Assembly: GCA_027306995.1 (NCBI GenBank)
Contig: DAHUXS010000021.1
Location: 1-64,000, forward strand
Length of the DNA: 64,000 nucleotides
DNA from: Lysobacter sp.
GTDB lineage: Bacteria > Pseudomonadota > Gammaproteobacteria > Xanthomonadales > Xanthomonadaceae
Reading direction: 5' to 3'
This document shows, piece by piece, positions 1 through 8,848 of this stretch (position 1 is its first letter; each line of letters opens with the position of its first letter). A program made the translations under genes and the position numbers. The notes below the pieces were generated by a model that saw only the letters and a list, made by a program, of their open reading frames with translations, did no database searches and was not told where the DNA came from.

Positions 1-586
1 CGTAGGCGGCCGGCGACATGGCCACCAGGTGGTACTGCTCGTTCAGGTGGTACAGCACCGGGTACAGGAAGATGGCCAGCGTGCCAAAGACGACCACGGT
101 CGAGACGGCCACCGTCACCTGTTCGGCGTGTCCACGCACCACGGGCTCGGCGGCCATCACCGCGGCGGCGCCGCAGATCGCGGCGCCGGAGCCGATCAGG
201 ATCGAGCTGTCGCGATCGAGCTTGAACACGCGGCGACCAAGGAACAGCGCGAGCAGGAAGGTGCAGGCCACCATGATGATGTCGACGACGATCCCCGTTG
301 CGCCGACGCCGAGGATGTCCTGGAAGGTGAGGCGGAAACCGAACAGCACGATGCCGATGCGCAGCAGGCGCGAACGCGCGTAATCGACGCCGGCACCGGC
401 GTGCCCGGAAATCCGTTGAAACACGGTGTTGCCGAGGAGGATGCCGAGCACGATAGCGGTCGGCAGCGCACTCATTCCGAAACGCTTGGTCCACGGTTCC
501 AGGAACATCGCGGCGAGGGCGAGGGCGGCGGCAAGCAGCAGGCCGGGCAGGCGCGCGCGCCAGGGATTCGATGTCGTGGCAGTCAT
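1..586 (-). CDS. YeiH-family putative sulfate exporter (N-terminal part, runs off the window)
   Basis: The reading frame starts at the ATG complementary to 584-586 and stays open to the window edge, giving about 195 residues of N terminus. After a short cytosolic tail come several hydrophobic helices, and the stretch around residue 95-110 (RLLRIGIVLFGFRLTFQDI) and the later GSGAAICGAAAVMA segment are typical of the YeiH / Cons_hypoth698 family of inner-membrane proteins. Members are annotated as putative sulfate exporters, but the substrate is poorly established. It lies 37 bp behind dnaG on the same strand, so it could be cotranscribed with the macromolecular-synthesis genes; in many relatives rpoD follows dnaG instead. 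The C-terminal half is not in view. Confidence 0.85.
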   Translation of the reverse strand, partial: MTATTSNPWRARLPGLLLAAALALAAMFLEPWTKRFGMSALPTAIVLGILLGNTVFQRISGHAGAGVDYARSRLLRIGIVLFGFRLTFQDILGVGATGIVVDIIMVACTFLLALFLGRRVFKLDRDSSILIGSGAAICGAAAVMAAEPVVRGHAEQVTVAVSTVVVFGTLAIFLYPVLYHLNEQYHLVAMSPAAY

Positions 587-623
587 GTGGTCGGGGCGGG
601 TAGGAGTGAGAGGGCGTGCGTGG

Positions 624-2336
624 TCAGGATGCGAGCCGCGTTCGCAGCAGTTCGCGCAGTTCGGTTTTTTCGTCGTCGCTCAGGTCGCGGATGCGCGATT
701 GCAACTGGTCGATGCGCTGCTGGGTCGATTGCTTCGACAACTGCGCCAGCACGCCGTCGAAATCGACCGTCCATTCCTGCGGGCCACCGGGCTCGCTGAA
801 AGTCGCGAGCTTTTGCAGCGCACCGACATCGGGGTGGTCGGAGAAGGATTCGAGGATGCCGGCAACGGTCAGTCCGGGGCGCGATTTCAACACGTCGAGC
901 AATTCGACCAGCAACGGGATGCCCGCCAGTTGCAGGGATTCGAATTCGTAGGGCACCGGCGCGCGATCTGCCAGCGGCGGATGTTGCAACAGCAGGGTGA
1001 TGGCGTGGCGAACGAGGCTGCGCTTGGCATGCGTGTTGGCGCTTGAATGCGTCGGCGCGCGTGGAATCGCACTGGCGTCGGTGACGTCGACATTGGTGAG
1101 TTCGCGGATGCGCGCGGCCATCGCATCGCGGAAACCGCCGTCGGGGATCTTGGTGATGTCGGCGCGGCAGCGATCGACGAGCGTCGCCTTGCCGGTCACC
1201 GAGGTCAGCGACACGCCCTGCATGCGTTCGGCGAAATAGACCTCGGACAGCGGCGTCGCGTTGCGCAACCGTTCCTCGAATTTCGCGTGGCCTTCCTGGC
1301 GGATTAGCGTATCGGGATCCTCGCCATCGGGCAGGAACAGGAAGAACGCCTGGCGGCCGTCCTTCATGCGCGGCAGTACCGATTCCAGTGCCTTCCACGC
1401 GGCACGACGCCCGGCGGCATCGCCATCGAAACAGAACACCACTTCCGGCGCGTTGCGGAACAGCAGTTCGGCGTGTTCCGGCGTGGTCGCGGTGCCGAGC
1501 GTGGCGACGGCGTAGCGGATGCCGTGCTGCGCGAGCGACACCACGTCCATGTAGCCTTCGACCACCAGCAGGCGTTCCAGTTTCGGATTCGCCTGGCGCG
1601 CCTGCCACAGGCCGTACAACTCGCGGCCCTTGTGGAACAGCGCGGTTTCCGGCGAGTTGAGGTATTTCGGGGTGTCGTCCTTGTCGAGCACGCGTCCGCC
1701 GAAGGCGATCACGCGGCCGCGGCGATCGTGGATCGGGAACATCACGCGATCGCGGAACTTGTCGTAGACGTGGCCCTTGTCGTTGCGCGAGAAGAGGCCG
1801 GAGCGTTCCAGCAATTGCATGCGCCGCGCGTCCGTACCGAGTTCGTTGCGCAGGCCGTCATAGCCCTGCGGCGCATAGCCGATTGCGAAATGCTCACGGG
1901 TCGCGGCATCGACGCCGCGCTGGTCGAGATAGCTTTGCGCGCGACTGCTCGATGCCAGTTGGCGCTTGAAGAATGCCGCGGCTGCATCCATCGCGCCGAA
2001 CAGCGGCTGCGTTTCCGGATTGGCGTTGCGTTGGGCGGTATCGCGCGGCACTTCCATACCGGCACGTTTCGCCAGCTCGTCGATGGCGTCGAGGAATTCG
2101 AGGCGATCGAATTGCATCAGGAAGCTGATCGCGCTGCCGTGCGCGCCGCAACCGAAGCAGTGGTAGAACTGCTTCGCGGGAGAGACGAAGAAGGAAGGTG
2201 AGCGTTCGTCGTGGAAGGGGCAGCAGGCGGTGTATTCGTTGCCTTTCTTCTTCAGCGGTACCCGCGCATTGACGATCTCGACCACATCGGTGCGGTTGAG
2301 GAGGTCGTCGATGAAGGCGTCGGGGATGCGTGCCAC
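624..2336 (-). CDS. dnaG: DNA primase DnaG
   Basis: This is the replicative primase that lays RNA primers for DNA polymerase III at the fork and binds DnaB through its C terminus. The 570-residue length is close to the E. coli protein. The N-terminal CHC2 zinc finger is visible with ligands C39, H42, C60 and C63. The TOPRIM catalytic core follows, with the EGYMD acidic motif and the CFDGD metal-binding motif, and then a helicase-binding C-terminal domain that is more divergent, as is usual. The gene sits 13 bp downstream of a GNAT acetyltransferase gene and within the rpsU-yqeY-dnaG order typical of this lineage, so it is probably expressed from the rpsU/yqeY side. Confidence 0.98.
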   Translation of the reverse strand: MARIPDAFIDDLLNRTDVVEIVNARVPLKKKGNEYTACCPFHDERSPSFFVSPAKQFYHCFGCGAHGSAISFLMQFDRLEFLDAIDELAKRAGMEVPRDTAQRNANPETQPLFGAMDAAAAFFKRQLASSSRAQSYLDQRGVDAATREHFAIGYAPQGYDGLRNELGTDARRMQLLERSGLFSRNDKGHVYDKFRDRVMFPIHDRRGRVIAFGGRVLDKDDTPKYLNSPETALFHKGRELYGLWQARQANPKLERLLVVEGYMDVVSLAQHGIRYAVATLGTATTPEHAELLFRNAPEVVFCFDGDAAGRRAAWKALESVLPRMKDGRQAFFLFLPDGEDPDTLIRQEGHAKFEERLRNATPLSEVYFAERMQGVSLTSVTGKATLVDRCRADITKIPDGGFRDAMAARIRELTNVDVTDASAIPRAPTHSSANTHAKRSLVRHAITLLLQHPPLADRAPVPYEFESLQLAGIPLLVELLDVLKSRPGLTVAGILESFSDHPDVGALQKLATFSEPGGPQEWTVDFDGVLAQLSKQSTQQRIDQLQSRIRDLSDDEKTELRELLRTRLAS

Positions 2337-2349
2337 GATGCGCCTCAGG

Positions 2350-2847
2350 TTATTCCGGTTGCGCGGCTGAAGCGAGACGCTGCAGTGCTTCGCCGCTGAC
2401 GCGCTGGACCGTCCATTCGTCCATGCCGACGGCGCCCAGCGAGCGGTAGAAATCGATGGACGGCTGGTTCCAGTCCAGCACCGACCACTCGAAGCGACCG
2501 CAGCCGCGTTCGACTGCGATCCGCGCCAGTTCCACCATCAGCGCCTTGCCGAGCCCGGCGCCGCGATGTTCCGGGGGCACGAACACGTCTTCCAGATAGA
2601 GGCCGGGCTTGGCCAGGAAGGTCGAGAAGTTGTGGAAGAACAGCGCGAAGCCGGCGGGCTGGCCATCGATCTCGCCGATCAGCACTTCCGCGGCAGGCCT
2701 GGCGCCGAACAGCTGCGCGTGGAGGTCGACCTCGGTCGCGACCACTTCATGCGCGAGGCGTTCGTATTCGCCGAGTGCGCGGATCAGTTCGAGGATCAGC
2801 GGCACGTCGGCGGCGACCGCCGGGCGGATGGCGATGCGCGCGCTCAT
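2350..2847 (-). CDS. GNAT N-acetyltransferase, spermidine/diamine acetyltransferase-like
   Basis: A 165-residue single-domain GNAT protein. The acetyl-CoA pyrophosphate loop is visible as EHRGAGLGKALM (about residues 92-103), after the hydrophobic strand LYLEDVFV, and is followed by the conserved ERGCGRFEWSVLDWN strand and the FYRSLGA helix near the C terminus. This arrangement resembles the diamine/spermidine N1-acetyltransferase (SSAT-like) branch, but the substrate cannot be fixed from sequence. It is packed between yqeY (5 bp upstream) and dnaG (13 bp downstream), an insertion in an otherwise conserved operon. Its start ATG is the only reasonable one given the upstream stop. Confidence 0.9.
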   Translation of the reverse strand: MSARIAIRPAVAADVPLILELIRALGEYERLAHEVVATEVDLHAQLFGARPAAEVLIGEIDGQPAGFALFFHNFSTFLAKPGLYLEDVFVPPEHRGAGLGKALMVELARIAVERGCGRFEWSVLDWNQPSIDFYRSLGAVGMDEWTVQRVSGEALQRLASAAQPE

Positions 2848-2852
2848 CGCGG

Positions 2853-3299
2853 TCAGCCGGCGAGCTTCTGCTTCACCAGCTTCGACACGTCCGACATGTC
2901 GGCCTTGCCGGCCAGCTGCGGCTTGAGCACGCCCATCAGCTTGCCCATGTCGGCGGCACCGGTCGCGCCGGTCTGGGCGATGGCGGCATCGATCGCGGCG
3001 GCGATCTCGGCTGCGTCCATCTTGGCCGGCAGGTAGTGCTCGATGATGGCCATCTCGTCACGCTCGATCGCGGACAGGTCGTCGCGACCGGCGGCATCGT
3101 ATTGGCTGATCGAATCGCGGCGCTGCTTGACCATCTTCTCGAGCACGGCCAGCACCGCGGCATCGTCCAGCTCGACGCGCTCGTCGACTTCCTTCTGCTT
3201 GATCGCGGCGTTGATCAGGCGGATCACGCCCAGGCGGGCTTTCTCGCCGGCCTTCATCGCGGTCTTCATGTCGTCGGTGAGCTGGGTCTTCAGGGACAT
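2853..3299 (-). CDS. yqeY: GatB/YqeY domain-containing protein
   Basis: A 148-residue protein of the YqeY family, related to the tail domain of the GatB subunit of the tRNA-dependent amidotransferase; its own function is unsettled, with tRNA binding proposed for the family. The start MSLKTQL was chosen because it is preceded on the coding strand by a good ribosome-binding site (GAGGAAATCACG-ATG); an in-frame upstream ATG would run through the terminator hairpin. The helical N half (KTAMKAGEKARLGVIRLINAAIKQKEVDER region) and the C-terminal GKLMGVLKPQLAGKADM segment match the family. It lies between rpsU and dnaG, its usual place in Xanthomonadales. Confidence 0.93.
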   Translation of the reverse strand: MSLKTQLTDDMKTAMKAGEKARLGVIRLINAAIKQKEVDERVELDDAAVLAVLEKMVKQRRDSISQYDAAGRDDLSAIERDEMAIIEHYLPAKMDAAEIAAAIDAAIAQTGATGAADMGKLMGVLKPQLAGKADMSDVSKLVKQKLAG

Positions 3300-3352
3300 C
3301 GTGATTTCCTCTGGTTCGGACGGGCGCGAAAATCGCCGCGTCCAGAAATGCG

Positions 3353-3384
3353 AAAAGCCGGTCACGCTCGCGCGTGCCGGCTTT
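3353..3384 (-). terminator. Rho-independent terminator downstream of rpsU
   Basis: On the minus strand the sequence forms an AAAGCCGG-CACG stem, a CGCGAG loop and a CGTG-A-CCGGCTTTT return arm ending in a short T run. It lies between the rpsU stop and the yqeY start, so ribosomal protein S21 can be made at a higher level than the genes behind it; read-through would feed yqeY-GNAT-dnaG. Confidence 0.85.
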
Positions 3385-3406
3385 GTCGACCGGAACCGCT
3401 AACGGC

Positions 3407-3622
3407 TCAGTACAGGCGCTGGCGCTTGGTGACGTCGCGCGACATGCGGCGCGCCTGACGCTTCACGGCAGCAGCAGCCTTGCGCTTGCGTTCCTGGGTC
3501 GGCTTTTCGTAGAACTCGCGCTTGCGCACTTCGGCCAGCACGCCTGCCTTTTCGCAGGTGCGCTTGAAGCGACGCAGGGCAAATTCAAAGGGTTCGTTTT
3601 CGCGGACTTTGACGGCAGGCAT
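3407..3622 (-). CDS. rpsU: 30S ribosomal protein S21
   Basis: A complete 71-residue S21, starting [19 protein letters not shown] and ending with the basic [14 protein letters not shown] tail, the normal length and composition. S21 binds the 30S platform near the anti-Shine-Dalgarno end of 16S rRNA and is needed for translation initiation in many proteobacteria. The ATG was chosen by family alignment; a GGAA Shine-Dalgarno lies 7 bases upstream. The gene is divergent from tsaD across roughly 95 bp, and a terminator hairpin follows it. A minus-strand TATCAT (3669-3674) could serve as its -10 box, leaving a leader of about 40 bases. Confidence 0.98.
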   Translation of the reverse strand: MPAVKVRENEPFEFALRRFKRTCEKAGVLAEVRKREFYEKPTQERKRKAAAAVKRQARRMSRDVTKRQRLY

Positions 3623-3680
3623 GTGATGTTCCGAGTGAAAACCGGCCAGACGACCGGAGTGAGCCGGGGATGATAGCCCA

Positions 3681-3710
3681 TTCACCGGGAGCCATGCAAG
3701 CCGGTATCCT
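3681..3710 (+). promoter_or_regulatory. tsaD promoter, leaderless type
   Basis: TTCACC at 3681-3686 and TATCCT at 3705-3710 are separated by 18 bp, and exactly six bases separate the -10 box from the ATG at 3717. Transcription starting about seven bases after the -10 would begin at the start codon. No Shine-Dalgarno is present. This was inferred from sequence only. Confidence 0.6.
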
Positions 3711-3716
3711 GAGCGC

Positions 3717-4745
3717 ATGAAAGTGCTGGGCATCGAAACTTCCTGCGACGAAACCGGCGTGGCCGTCTACGACACCGCCCTGGGCGGCGCGCGCGGGCTG
3801 GTGGCGCAGGCGGTCTACAGCCAGATCGAGCTGCACGCCCAGTACGGCGGGGTGGTGCCGGAGCTGGCCAGCCGCGACCACGTGCGCAAGACCTTGCCGC
3901 TGGTCCACCAAACCCTGGACGAGGCCGGGATCGCCCCTGGCGAGATCGGCGGGGTGGCCTATACCGCCGGCCCGGGACTGGTCGGGGCGCTGCTGGTCGG
4001 GGCCGGGGTGGCGCGTTCGCTGGCCTGGGCCCTGGACGTTCCGGCGATCGGCGTCCACCACATGGAAGGCCATCTGCTGGCGCCGCTGATGCAGGACGAG
4101 GCTCCGCCCGAGCCGCCGTTCGTGGCCTTGCTGGTTTCCGGCGGCCATACCCAGCTGGTCCATGTCGAGGCGATCGGGCGTTACCGCCTGCTTGGCGAAA
4201 CCCTGGACGATGCCGCCGGCGAGGCCTTCGACAAGACCGCCAAGTTGATGGGGCTGCCCTATCCGGGCGGTCCGCAGCTCGCGGCGCTGGCGCAACAGGG
4301 CACGCCGGGACGGTTTCATTTCGCGCGGCCGATGATCGATCGCCCCGGTCTCGATTTCAGTTTCAGCGGCCTGAAGACCCAGGTGCTGCTGGCATGGCGC
4401 GACAGCGACCAGTCCGATGCGACCCGTGCCGACATCGCGCGCGGCTTCGAGGACGCGGTGGTCGACACCCTGGCGATCAAGTGCGAACGCGCGCTGGAAG
4501 CCGCCGGTTGCGACACCCTGATCGTCGCAGGTGGCGTCGGCGCCAACCGCCGGTTGCGCGAGAAGTTGCACGTCATGACGACTGCGCGTGGTGGTCGCGT
4601 CGCCTTTCCGCCGCCGGCCTTGTGCACCGACAATGGCGCGATGATCGCCTTCGCCGGCGCCTTGCGCCTGGAGGCGGGACAACGGCAGGGGTTGGAGATC
4701 GGCGTGGTGCCGCGCTGGGACATGGCGACGCTGCCCGCGGTTTGA
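3717..4745 (+). CDS. tsaD: tRNA N6-adenosine threonylcarbamoyltransferase TsaD
   Basis: This is the 342-residue catalytic partner in the TsaB-TsaD-TsaE complex that transfers threonylcarbamoyl from TC-AMP onto A37 of ANN-decoding tRNAs. The ASKHA-fold nucleotide loop GIETSCDET is at residues 5-13, and the family's iron-binding H-x-E-G-H signature is H115-M-E-G-H119. Later motifs [16 protein letters not shown] and DFSFSGLKT are intact, as is the C-terminal CTDNGAMIA. The length is normal. It is followed by folB after 13 bp, so tsaD-folB-folK are probably one transcript. Confidence 0.98.
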   Translation: MKVLGIETSCDETGVAVYDTALGGARGLVAQAVYSQIELHAQYGGVVPELASRDHVRKTLPLVHQTLDEAGIAPGEIGGVAYTAGPGLVGALLVGAGVARSLAWALDVPAIGVHHMEGHLLAPLMQDEAPPEPPFVALLVSGGHTQLVHVEAIGRYRLLGETLDDAAGEAFDKTAKLMGLPYPGGPQLAALAQQGTPGRFHFARPMIDRPGLDFSFSGLKTQVLLAWRDSDQSDATRADIARGFEDAVVDTLAIKCERALEAAGCDTLIVAGGVGANRRLREKLHVMTTARGGRVAFPPPALCTDNGAMIAFAGALRLEAGQRQGLEIGVVPRWDMATLPAV

Positions 4746-4758
4746 ATCTGGAGTGCAC

Positions 4759-5115
4759 GTGAGCGACATCGTCTTCATCGAAGGCCTGGAAATCGACGCC
4801 CTGATCGGCATCTACGACTGGGAGCGGCGCATCCGCCAGACGCTGGTGTTCGATGTCGAGATGGCCTTTGACAACCGCATTCCGGCGGTCAGCGACGACA
4901 TCGAGGACACGCTCAACTACAAGGCGGTCACCAAGGCGCTGATGGCGTACGTCGAAAGCACCGGCTTCGGACTGGTGGAGACGCTGGCGGAGCGTTGCGT
5001 TGAACTGATCCTGCGCGATTTCAAGGTGTCGCGGGTGCGTTTGAAACTGAGCAAGCCGGGCGCGGTGCGCGGGGCACGTGCGGTTGGCGTGGTGATCGAG
5101 CGGACGCGCGACTGA
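4759..5115 (+). CDS. folB: Dihydroneopterin aldolase
   Basis: A 118-residue FolB that cleaves 7,8-dihydroneopterin to 6-hydroxymethyl-7,8-dihydropterin and glycolaldehyde in folate synthesis. The start MSDIVFIEGLEIDALIGIYDWERR is characteristic, and the LNYKAVTK and FGLVETLAE segments supply substrate-binding residues (the conserved Tyr and Glu). Two in-frame GTGs exist (4753 and 4759); GTG 4759 is preferred because a GGAG ribosome-binding site at 4750-4753 lies five bases upstream of it. The product of FolB is the substrate of FolK, whose gene follows after one base. Confidence 0.96.
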   Translation: MSDIVFIEGLEIDALIGIYDWERRIRQTLVFDVEMAFDNRIPAVSDDIEDTLNYKAVTKALMAYVESTGFGLVETLAERCVELILRDFKVSRVRLKLSKPGAVRGARAVGVVIERTRD

Positions 5116-5116
5116 C

Positions 5117-5605
5117 ATGGGCCATGCACTGTTGAGCCTCGGCAGCAATGTCGATCCCTTGCGCCATCTGCAAGCCGCGGCCGATGCGCTGCGCGAACGT
5201 TTCGGCGAGGTGCGGCTGTCGTCGATCCATCGCTATCCGGCGGTGGGATTCGCGGGTGGAGACTTCCTCAACGCGGCGGCAGTGATCGACAGCGATCTCG
5301 ATCCGCAGGCGCTCAATGACTGGCTGCACGCGCTGGAAGATGCGCATGGGCGCGATCGCAGCGGTCCGCGCTTCGGCGACCGCACGCTCGACATCGACAT
5401 CGTCTATTACGACGACCGGGTGATGGAAGGCGAGGGCCATCTGCAGCTGCCGCGCCCGGAAATCCGCCATGCCTTCGTGTTGAAGCCGCTTGCGGAAATC
5501 GCGCCCTGCTTCATCGATCCGGTGCAGCGCGAATCACTGGCGGCGTTGTGGGCGTTGCATCCGGACCACGACGCGCAGTTCGAACGGGTCGACTGGAGCG
5601 CTTGA
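5117..5605 (+). CDS. folK: 2-amino-4-hydroxy-6-hydroxymethyldihydropteridine pyrophosphokinase
   Basis: A 162-residue HPPK that moves pyrophosphate from ATP to 6-hydroxymethyl-7,8-dihydropterin, the step after FolB. The N-terminal LLSLGSN motif, the RFGDRTLDIDIV motif with the paired magnesium aspartates D92 and D94, and the RPEIRHAFVLKPLAEIAP region are all present. The length equals the E. coli enzyme within a few residues. The one-base gap to folB implies translational coupling. A pteridine-reductase-like gene ends five bases downstream on the opposite strand. Confidence 0.97.
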   Translation: MGHALLSLGSNVDPLRHLQAAADALRERFGEVRLSSIHRYPAVGFAGGDFLNAAAVIDSDLDPQALNDWLHALEDAHGRDRSGPRFGDRTLDIDIVYYDDRVMEGEGHLQLPRPEIRHAFVLKPLAEIAPCFIDPVQRESLAALWALHPDHDAQFERVDWSA

Positions 5606-5610
5606 TCGCG

Positions 5611-6366
5611 TCAGCCGTCGAGCAGACGGCCGCCGTCGACGTGCACGACTTCGCCGGTTGTGAAACGCGCCGCAGCCAGCAACCAGCGCACCGCTTCGGC
5701 GATGTCGTCCGGCGTGCCGATGCGTGCCAACGGCGTGCGCGCGACGATCGCGGCCTGGCGCATGGCTTCGTTTTCACCCGTGTCGGCTTCCGGCCACAGG
5801 ATGGCGCCCGGCGCAACGGCATTCACGCGCACGTCGGGCGCGAGTTCCAGCGCCAGCGACTTGGTCATCATGACCAGTGCGGCCTTGCTCATGCAGTAGG
5901 CGGCATGCGCGCGCAGCGGCCGTTCGCCGTAGATGTCGGTGATGTTGACGATCGCGCCGCGGCTGGCACGCAGATGCGGCGCGGCCGCCTGCGCAAGGAA
6001 GAACGGTGCGTGGGCGTTGGCGTCGAACAATGACTGCCAGTGTGCTGGCGTGGTTGCACCGACGGGTGTCGGGAAGAAGGACGAGGCATTGTTGACCAGG
6101 CCGTCCAGTCGTCCGAAGCGTTCGATGGAGCGGGCGACCAGTGTTTCGGGGGCATCGGGCCGTGCGAGATCGGCTTGCAGCAACAGCGTGCTGTTCGGTC
6201 GCGCGGCTTCAAGTGCATCGCGCAATGCGGTCGCTTCCGTTTCCGAGTCGCGGTAGTGCAGCGCGATGGCATAGCCCTGGGCATGCAGATGACGCGCGAT
6301 CGCCGCGCCGATGCGCTTGGCGGCGCCGGTGACGAGGACGACGGGGGAGGACGATTGGGCTTCCAT
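5611..6366 (-). CDS. Pteridine reductase-like short-chain dehydrogenase (PTR1/FolM type)
   Basis: A 251-residue SDR. Two features separate it from ordinary SDRs. The cofactor loop is T13-G-A-A-K-R18-I-G20, the TGX3RXG form used by NADPH-dependent pteridine reductases instead of TGX3GXG. The catalytic set is D144-Y157-K161, with Asp where classical SDRs carry Ser, and the 13/4 spacing is that of the D-Y-K triad of trypanosomatid PTR1. The known family role is NADPH reduction of dihydropterins, dihydrofolate or dihydromonapterin; the placement tail-to-tail with folK supports a pterin role here. The start MEAQSSS was chosen because the sequence upstream is shared with the divergent methyltransferase promoter. 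A fatty-acid or sugar SDR is less likely. Confidence 0.85.
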   Translation of the reverse strand: MEAQSSSPVVLVTGAAKRIGAAIARHLHAQGYAIALHYRDSETEATALRDALEAARPNSTLLLQADLARPDAPETLVARSIERFGRLDGLVNNASSFFPTPVGATTPAHWQSLFDANAHAPFFLAQAAAPHLRASRGAIVNITDIYGERPLRAHAAYCMSKAALVMMTKSLALELAPDVRVNAVAPGAILWPEADTGENEAMRQAAIVARTPLARIGTPDDIAEAVRWLLAAARFTTGEVVHVDGGRLLDG

Positions 6367-6442
6367 CCCGTCATGCTCGCATGGGCGACGTGACCGTGCA
6401 GACGAGGCGAGTATTCTGTCCGCCTGCCGCGACGAGACCGCC

Positions 6443-7624
6443 ATGACTGCTTTGCCGCCCCCCGATGCCGACGCCCAGGCGCACAGCGCCGAACTCGCCG
6501 CCGCGATCCGCCAGGAAATTCGTGCGTCCGGCAACAGCATCCCGTTTTCGCGTTTCATGGAGCTGTGCCTGTACGCGCCGGGACTGGGCTATTACAGCGC
6601 GGGCGCGACCAAGTTCGGCGGCGCCGGCGACTTCGTGACCGCACCGGAACTGGGGCCTCTGTTCGCCGAATGCATTGGCGAGGCGATCGCGCCGGTGCTC
6701 GAAGAGCTGGGCGAAGGACGCATCCTCGAAATCGGTGGCGGCAGCGGCGTCTTCGCCGCCGACCTGCTGCACCATCTGCAAGCGCTGGGACGCCTTCCGG
6801 AGCGCTATTGCGTGCTCGAGCCGAGCGCGCAGCTGCGCCAGCGCCAGCGCGAACACTTGCAGAAGGTGTTGCCGGCCGAGGTCTTCGCGCGCGTCGAATG
6901 GCTGGATCGCCCGTTCGAACACGCGTGGAACGGCATCGTCTTCGCCAACGAAGTGCTGGATGCATTGCCGACCACGCGCTTCGCCATCGCCGAAGAAGAA
7001 GTCTGGGAAGATCACGTCGCACTCGACAAGAACGACGCCTTCGTGGTGATCGGTCGCCCCACCGATGCGCTGGTGACCGCAGGCGTGCGCCATGTCGAGC
7101 GTTCGCTGGAGCAGTCTTTCGCCGAGGACTATCGCTCGGAACTGCTGCCGCAACTGCCGTACTGGGTGCAGGCGGTGATCGGCCCGATGCAACGCGGCGC
7201 GCTGTTGTTCGTCGATTACGGCTATGCGCGCAGCGAGTACTACCAGCCGCAACGCAGTGAGGGCACTTTGCGTGCATTCCGTCGCCATCATGTCGTCGAT
7301 GACGTGCTGGCGTGGCCGGGCTTGCAGGACATCACCGCGTCGGTCGATTTCACCGCGTTGGCGGAAGCGGGCACCGGCGCCGGTTTCGATCTCGCCGGCT
7401 ACTGCAGCCAGGCGAGCTTCCTGATGGGCAACGGCATCGATCGCCGGCTGGCGGCTGCGGAAGCGCATGTCGCCGATGAAGTGGCGCACTTGCGCCTGCG
7501 CCAGCAGGTCAAGCGCCTGACGATGCCGGAAGAGATGGGCGAACGCTTTCAGGTGATGGGCTTCTCGCGCGACGTCGAGTTCGGCCACGCGTTCCTGATC
7601 GGCGACCTGACCTACCGGTTGTGA
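6443..7624 (+). CDS. Class I SAM-dependent methyltransferase, NDUFAF7/MidA family
   Basis: A 393-residue member of the MidA/NDUFAF7 methyltransferase family (SAM_MT_28). Visible family marks are the N-terminal IPFSRFMELCLYAPGLGYY segment, the GDFVTAPE loop, the SAM-binding ILEIGGGSGVFAADLL motif, the FANEVLDALP motif and the LLFVDYGYA segment. In mitochondria NDUFAF7 dimethylates an arginine of a complex I subunit; in bacteria the target is not proven here. The ATG at 6443 follows a TATTCT box by about 25 bases and excludes a longer N terminus that would overlap the divergent SDR gene. It is tail-to-tail with cca, one base apart. Confidence 0.88.
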   Translation: MTALPPPDADAQAHSAELAAAIRQEIRASGNSIPFSRFMELCLYAPGLGYYSAGATKFGGAGDFVTAPELGPLFAECIGEAIAPVLEELGEGRILEIGGGSGVFAADLLHHLQALGRLPERYCVLEPSAQLRQRQREHLQKVLPAEVFARVEWLDRPFEHAWNGIVFANEVLDALPTTRFAIAEEEVWEDHVALDKNDAFVVIGRPTDALVTAGVRHVERSLEQSFAEDYRSELLPQLPYWVQAVIGPMQRGALLFVDYGYARSEYYQPQRSEGTLRAFRRHHVVDDVLAWPGLQDITASVDFTALAEAGTGAGFDLAGYCSQASFLMGNGIDRRLAAAEAHVADEVAHLRLRQQVKRLTMPEEMGERFQVMGFSRDVEFGHAFLIGDLTYRL

Positions 7625-7625
7625 T

Positions 7626-8843
7626 TCAGTGTCGCGCTTGCGCAATCGCCGCGATGCGCGTCTTGCGGATCGCTTCGCCCAGCGCAGGTCCGGGCGGCAT
7701 GTTCGCGAATGCACTGGCATTGACCGCACGTGCAACGGCGAACAATCGCTGCAACTCCGCCGCCTGCGGATAGGGTTGATCTTCGAGACTGGCACGCCCG
7801 CGCTTGTCGGCTTCGCAGACTAGGGCGAGTTGTCGCACGCGATCCGGCTTGCGGAAGGCGTCCATGCGTTCGAACAGTTTCAGGACGGTCTCGTCGCGCA
7901 ATTCGTCGAGGCGATGCACGTTGAGATGCTCGCGACAGGCGATCTCGGCAAGTTGGCGATGCTCGTTCGGCACCTTCAGTCGCGCAGCCAGCGCCTGCAA
8001 CGGGGGTACGCCGCGCTGTTCGTGCATCACGTGCTTCGGCAGTTCGTCGACCGGCGTCAATGCCTTTCCGAGATCGTGGGTGAGTGCGGTAAAGCCGATC
8101 AGGTCATCGCCGGGCGCCAGTTTCGCCGCCATGTCGCAGACCAGCTCGATGTGCGTTCCGGTGTCGATTTCCGGATGGTATTCCGCGCGTTGCGGCACGC
8201 CATAGAGTCCGTCGATCTCGGGTAGAACGACGTTCAAGGCATCGCAATCGCGCAAGGTGTGCAGGAAGGCCGACGGCTGCGCGCTGCGCAACGCGCGCGA
8301 CAGTTCCTGCCACACGCGTTCCGGCACCAAGGCCTCGAGTTCGCCCGACGCCACCATGCCGCGCATCAGCGCCAACGTTTCCGGCGCGACCGTGAAACCC
8401 AGGGATGCGAATCGCGCCATGAAGCGCGCCGCACGCAGCACCCGCAGCGGATCTTCGGCGAAGGCGGCGCTGACGTGACGCAGCGTGCGTGCCTGCAGGT
8501 CGGCGACACCACCGAAAGGATCGATCAATGTCCCGTCTTCGGCCTGTGCGATCGCGTTGATGGTGAAGTCGCGACGGCGCAGGTCGTCTTCCAGCGTGAC
8601 ATCGGGCGAGGCATGGACGACGAAGCCGGTGTAGCCGCGCCCGGACTTGCGCTCGGTGCGTGCCAGCGCGTACTCCTCGCCGGTCTGCGGATGCAGGAAG
8701 ACAGGGAAATCGCGCCCGACCTGGCGATAACCGCGTTCGATCATCTGTTCCGGCGTCGCGCCGACGACCACGAAGTCGCGATCGCCAGGCGGCAAGCCCA
8801 GCAATGCATCGCGCACCGCGCCGCCGACCAGATAGACCTGCAT
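7626..8843 (-). CDS. cca: Multifunctional CCA tRNA nucleotidyltransferase with HD domain
   Basis: A 405-residue class II CCA-adding enzyme that builds or repairs the tRNA 3' CCA end without a template. The nucleotidyltransferase core shows [11 protein letters not shown] at residues 5-15 and the catalytic GDRD motif (D21, D23), and the [10 protein letters not shown] segment follows. The C-terminal half carries an intact HD phosphohydrolase domain with H231 and H256-D257, as in the E. coli enzyme, which adds 2',3'-cyclic phosphodiesterase and phosphatase activity. It starts five bases after the slt gene and probably ends that transcript. Confidence 0.97.
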   Translation of the reverse strand: MQVYLVGGAVRDALLGLPPGDRDFVVVGATPEQMIERGYRQVGRDFPVFLHPQTGEEYALARTERKSGRGYTGFVVHASPDVTLEDDLRRRDFTINAIAQAEDGTLIDPFGGVADLQARTLRHVSAAFAEDPLRVLRAARFMARFASLGFTVAPETLALMRGMVASGELEALVPERVWQELSRALRSAQPSAFLHTLRDCDALNVVLPEIDGLYGVPQRAEYHPEIDTGTHIELVCDMAAKLAPGDDLIGFTALTHDLGKALTPVDELPKHVMHEQRGVPPLQALAARLKVPNEHRQLAEIACREHLNVHRLDELRDETVLKLFERMDAFRKPDRVRQLALVCEADKRGRASLEDQPYPQAAELQRLFAVARAVNASAFANMPPGPALGEAIRKTRIAAIAQARH

Positions 8844-8848
8844 CGCGC

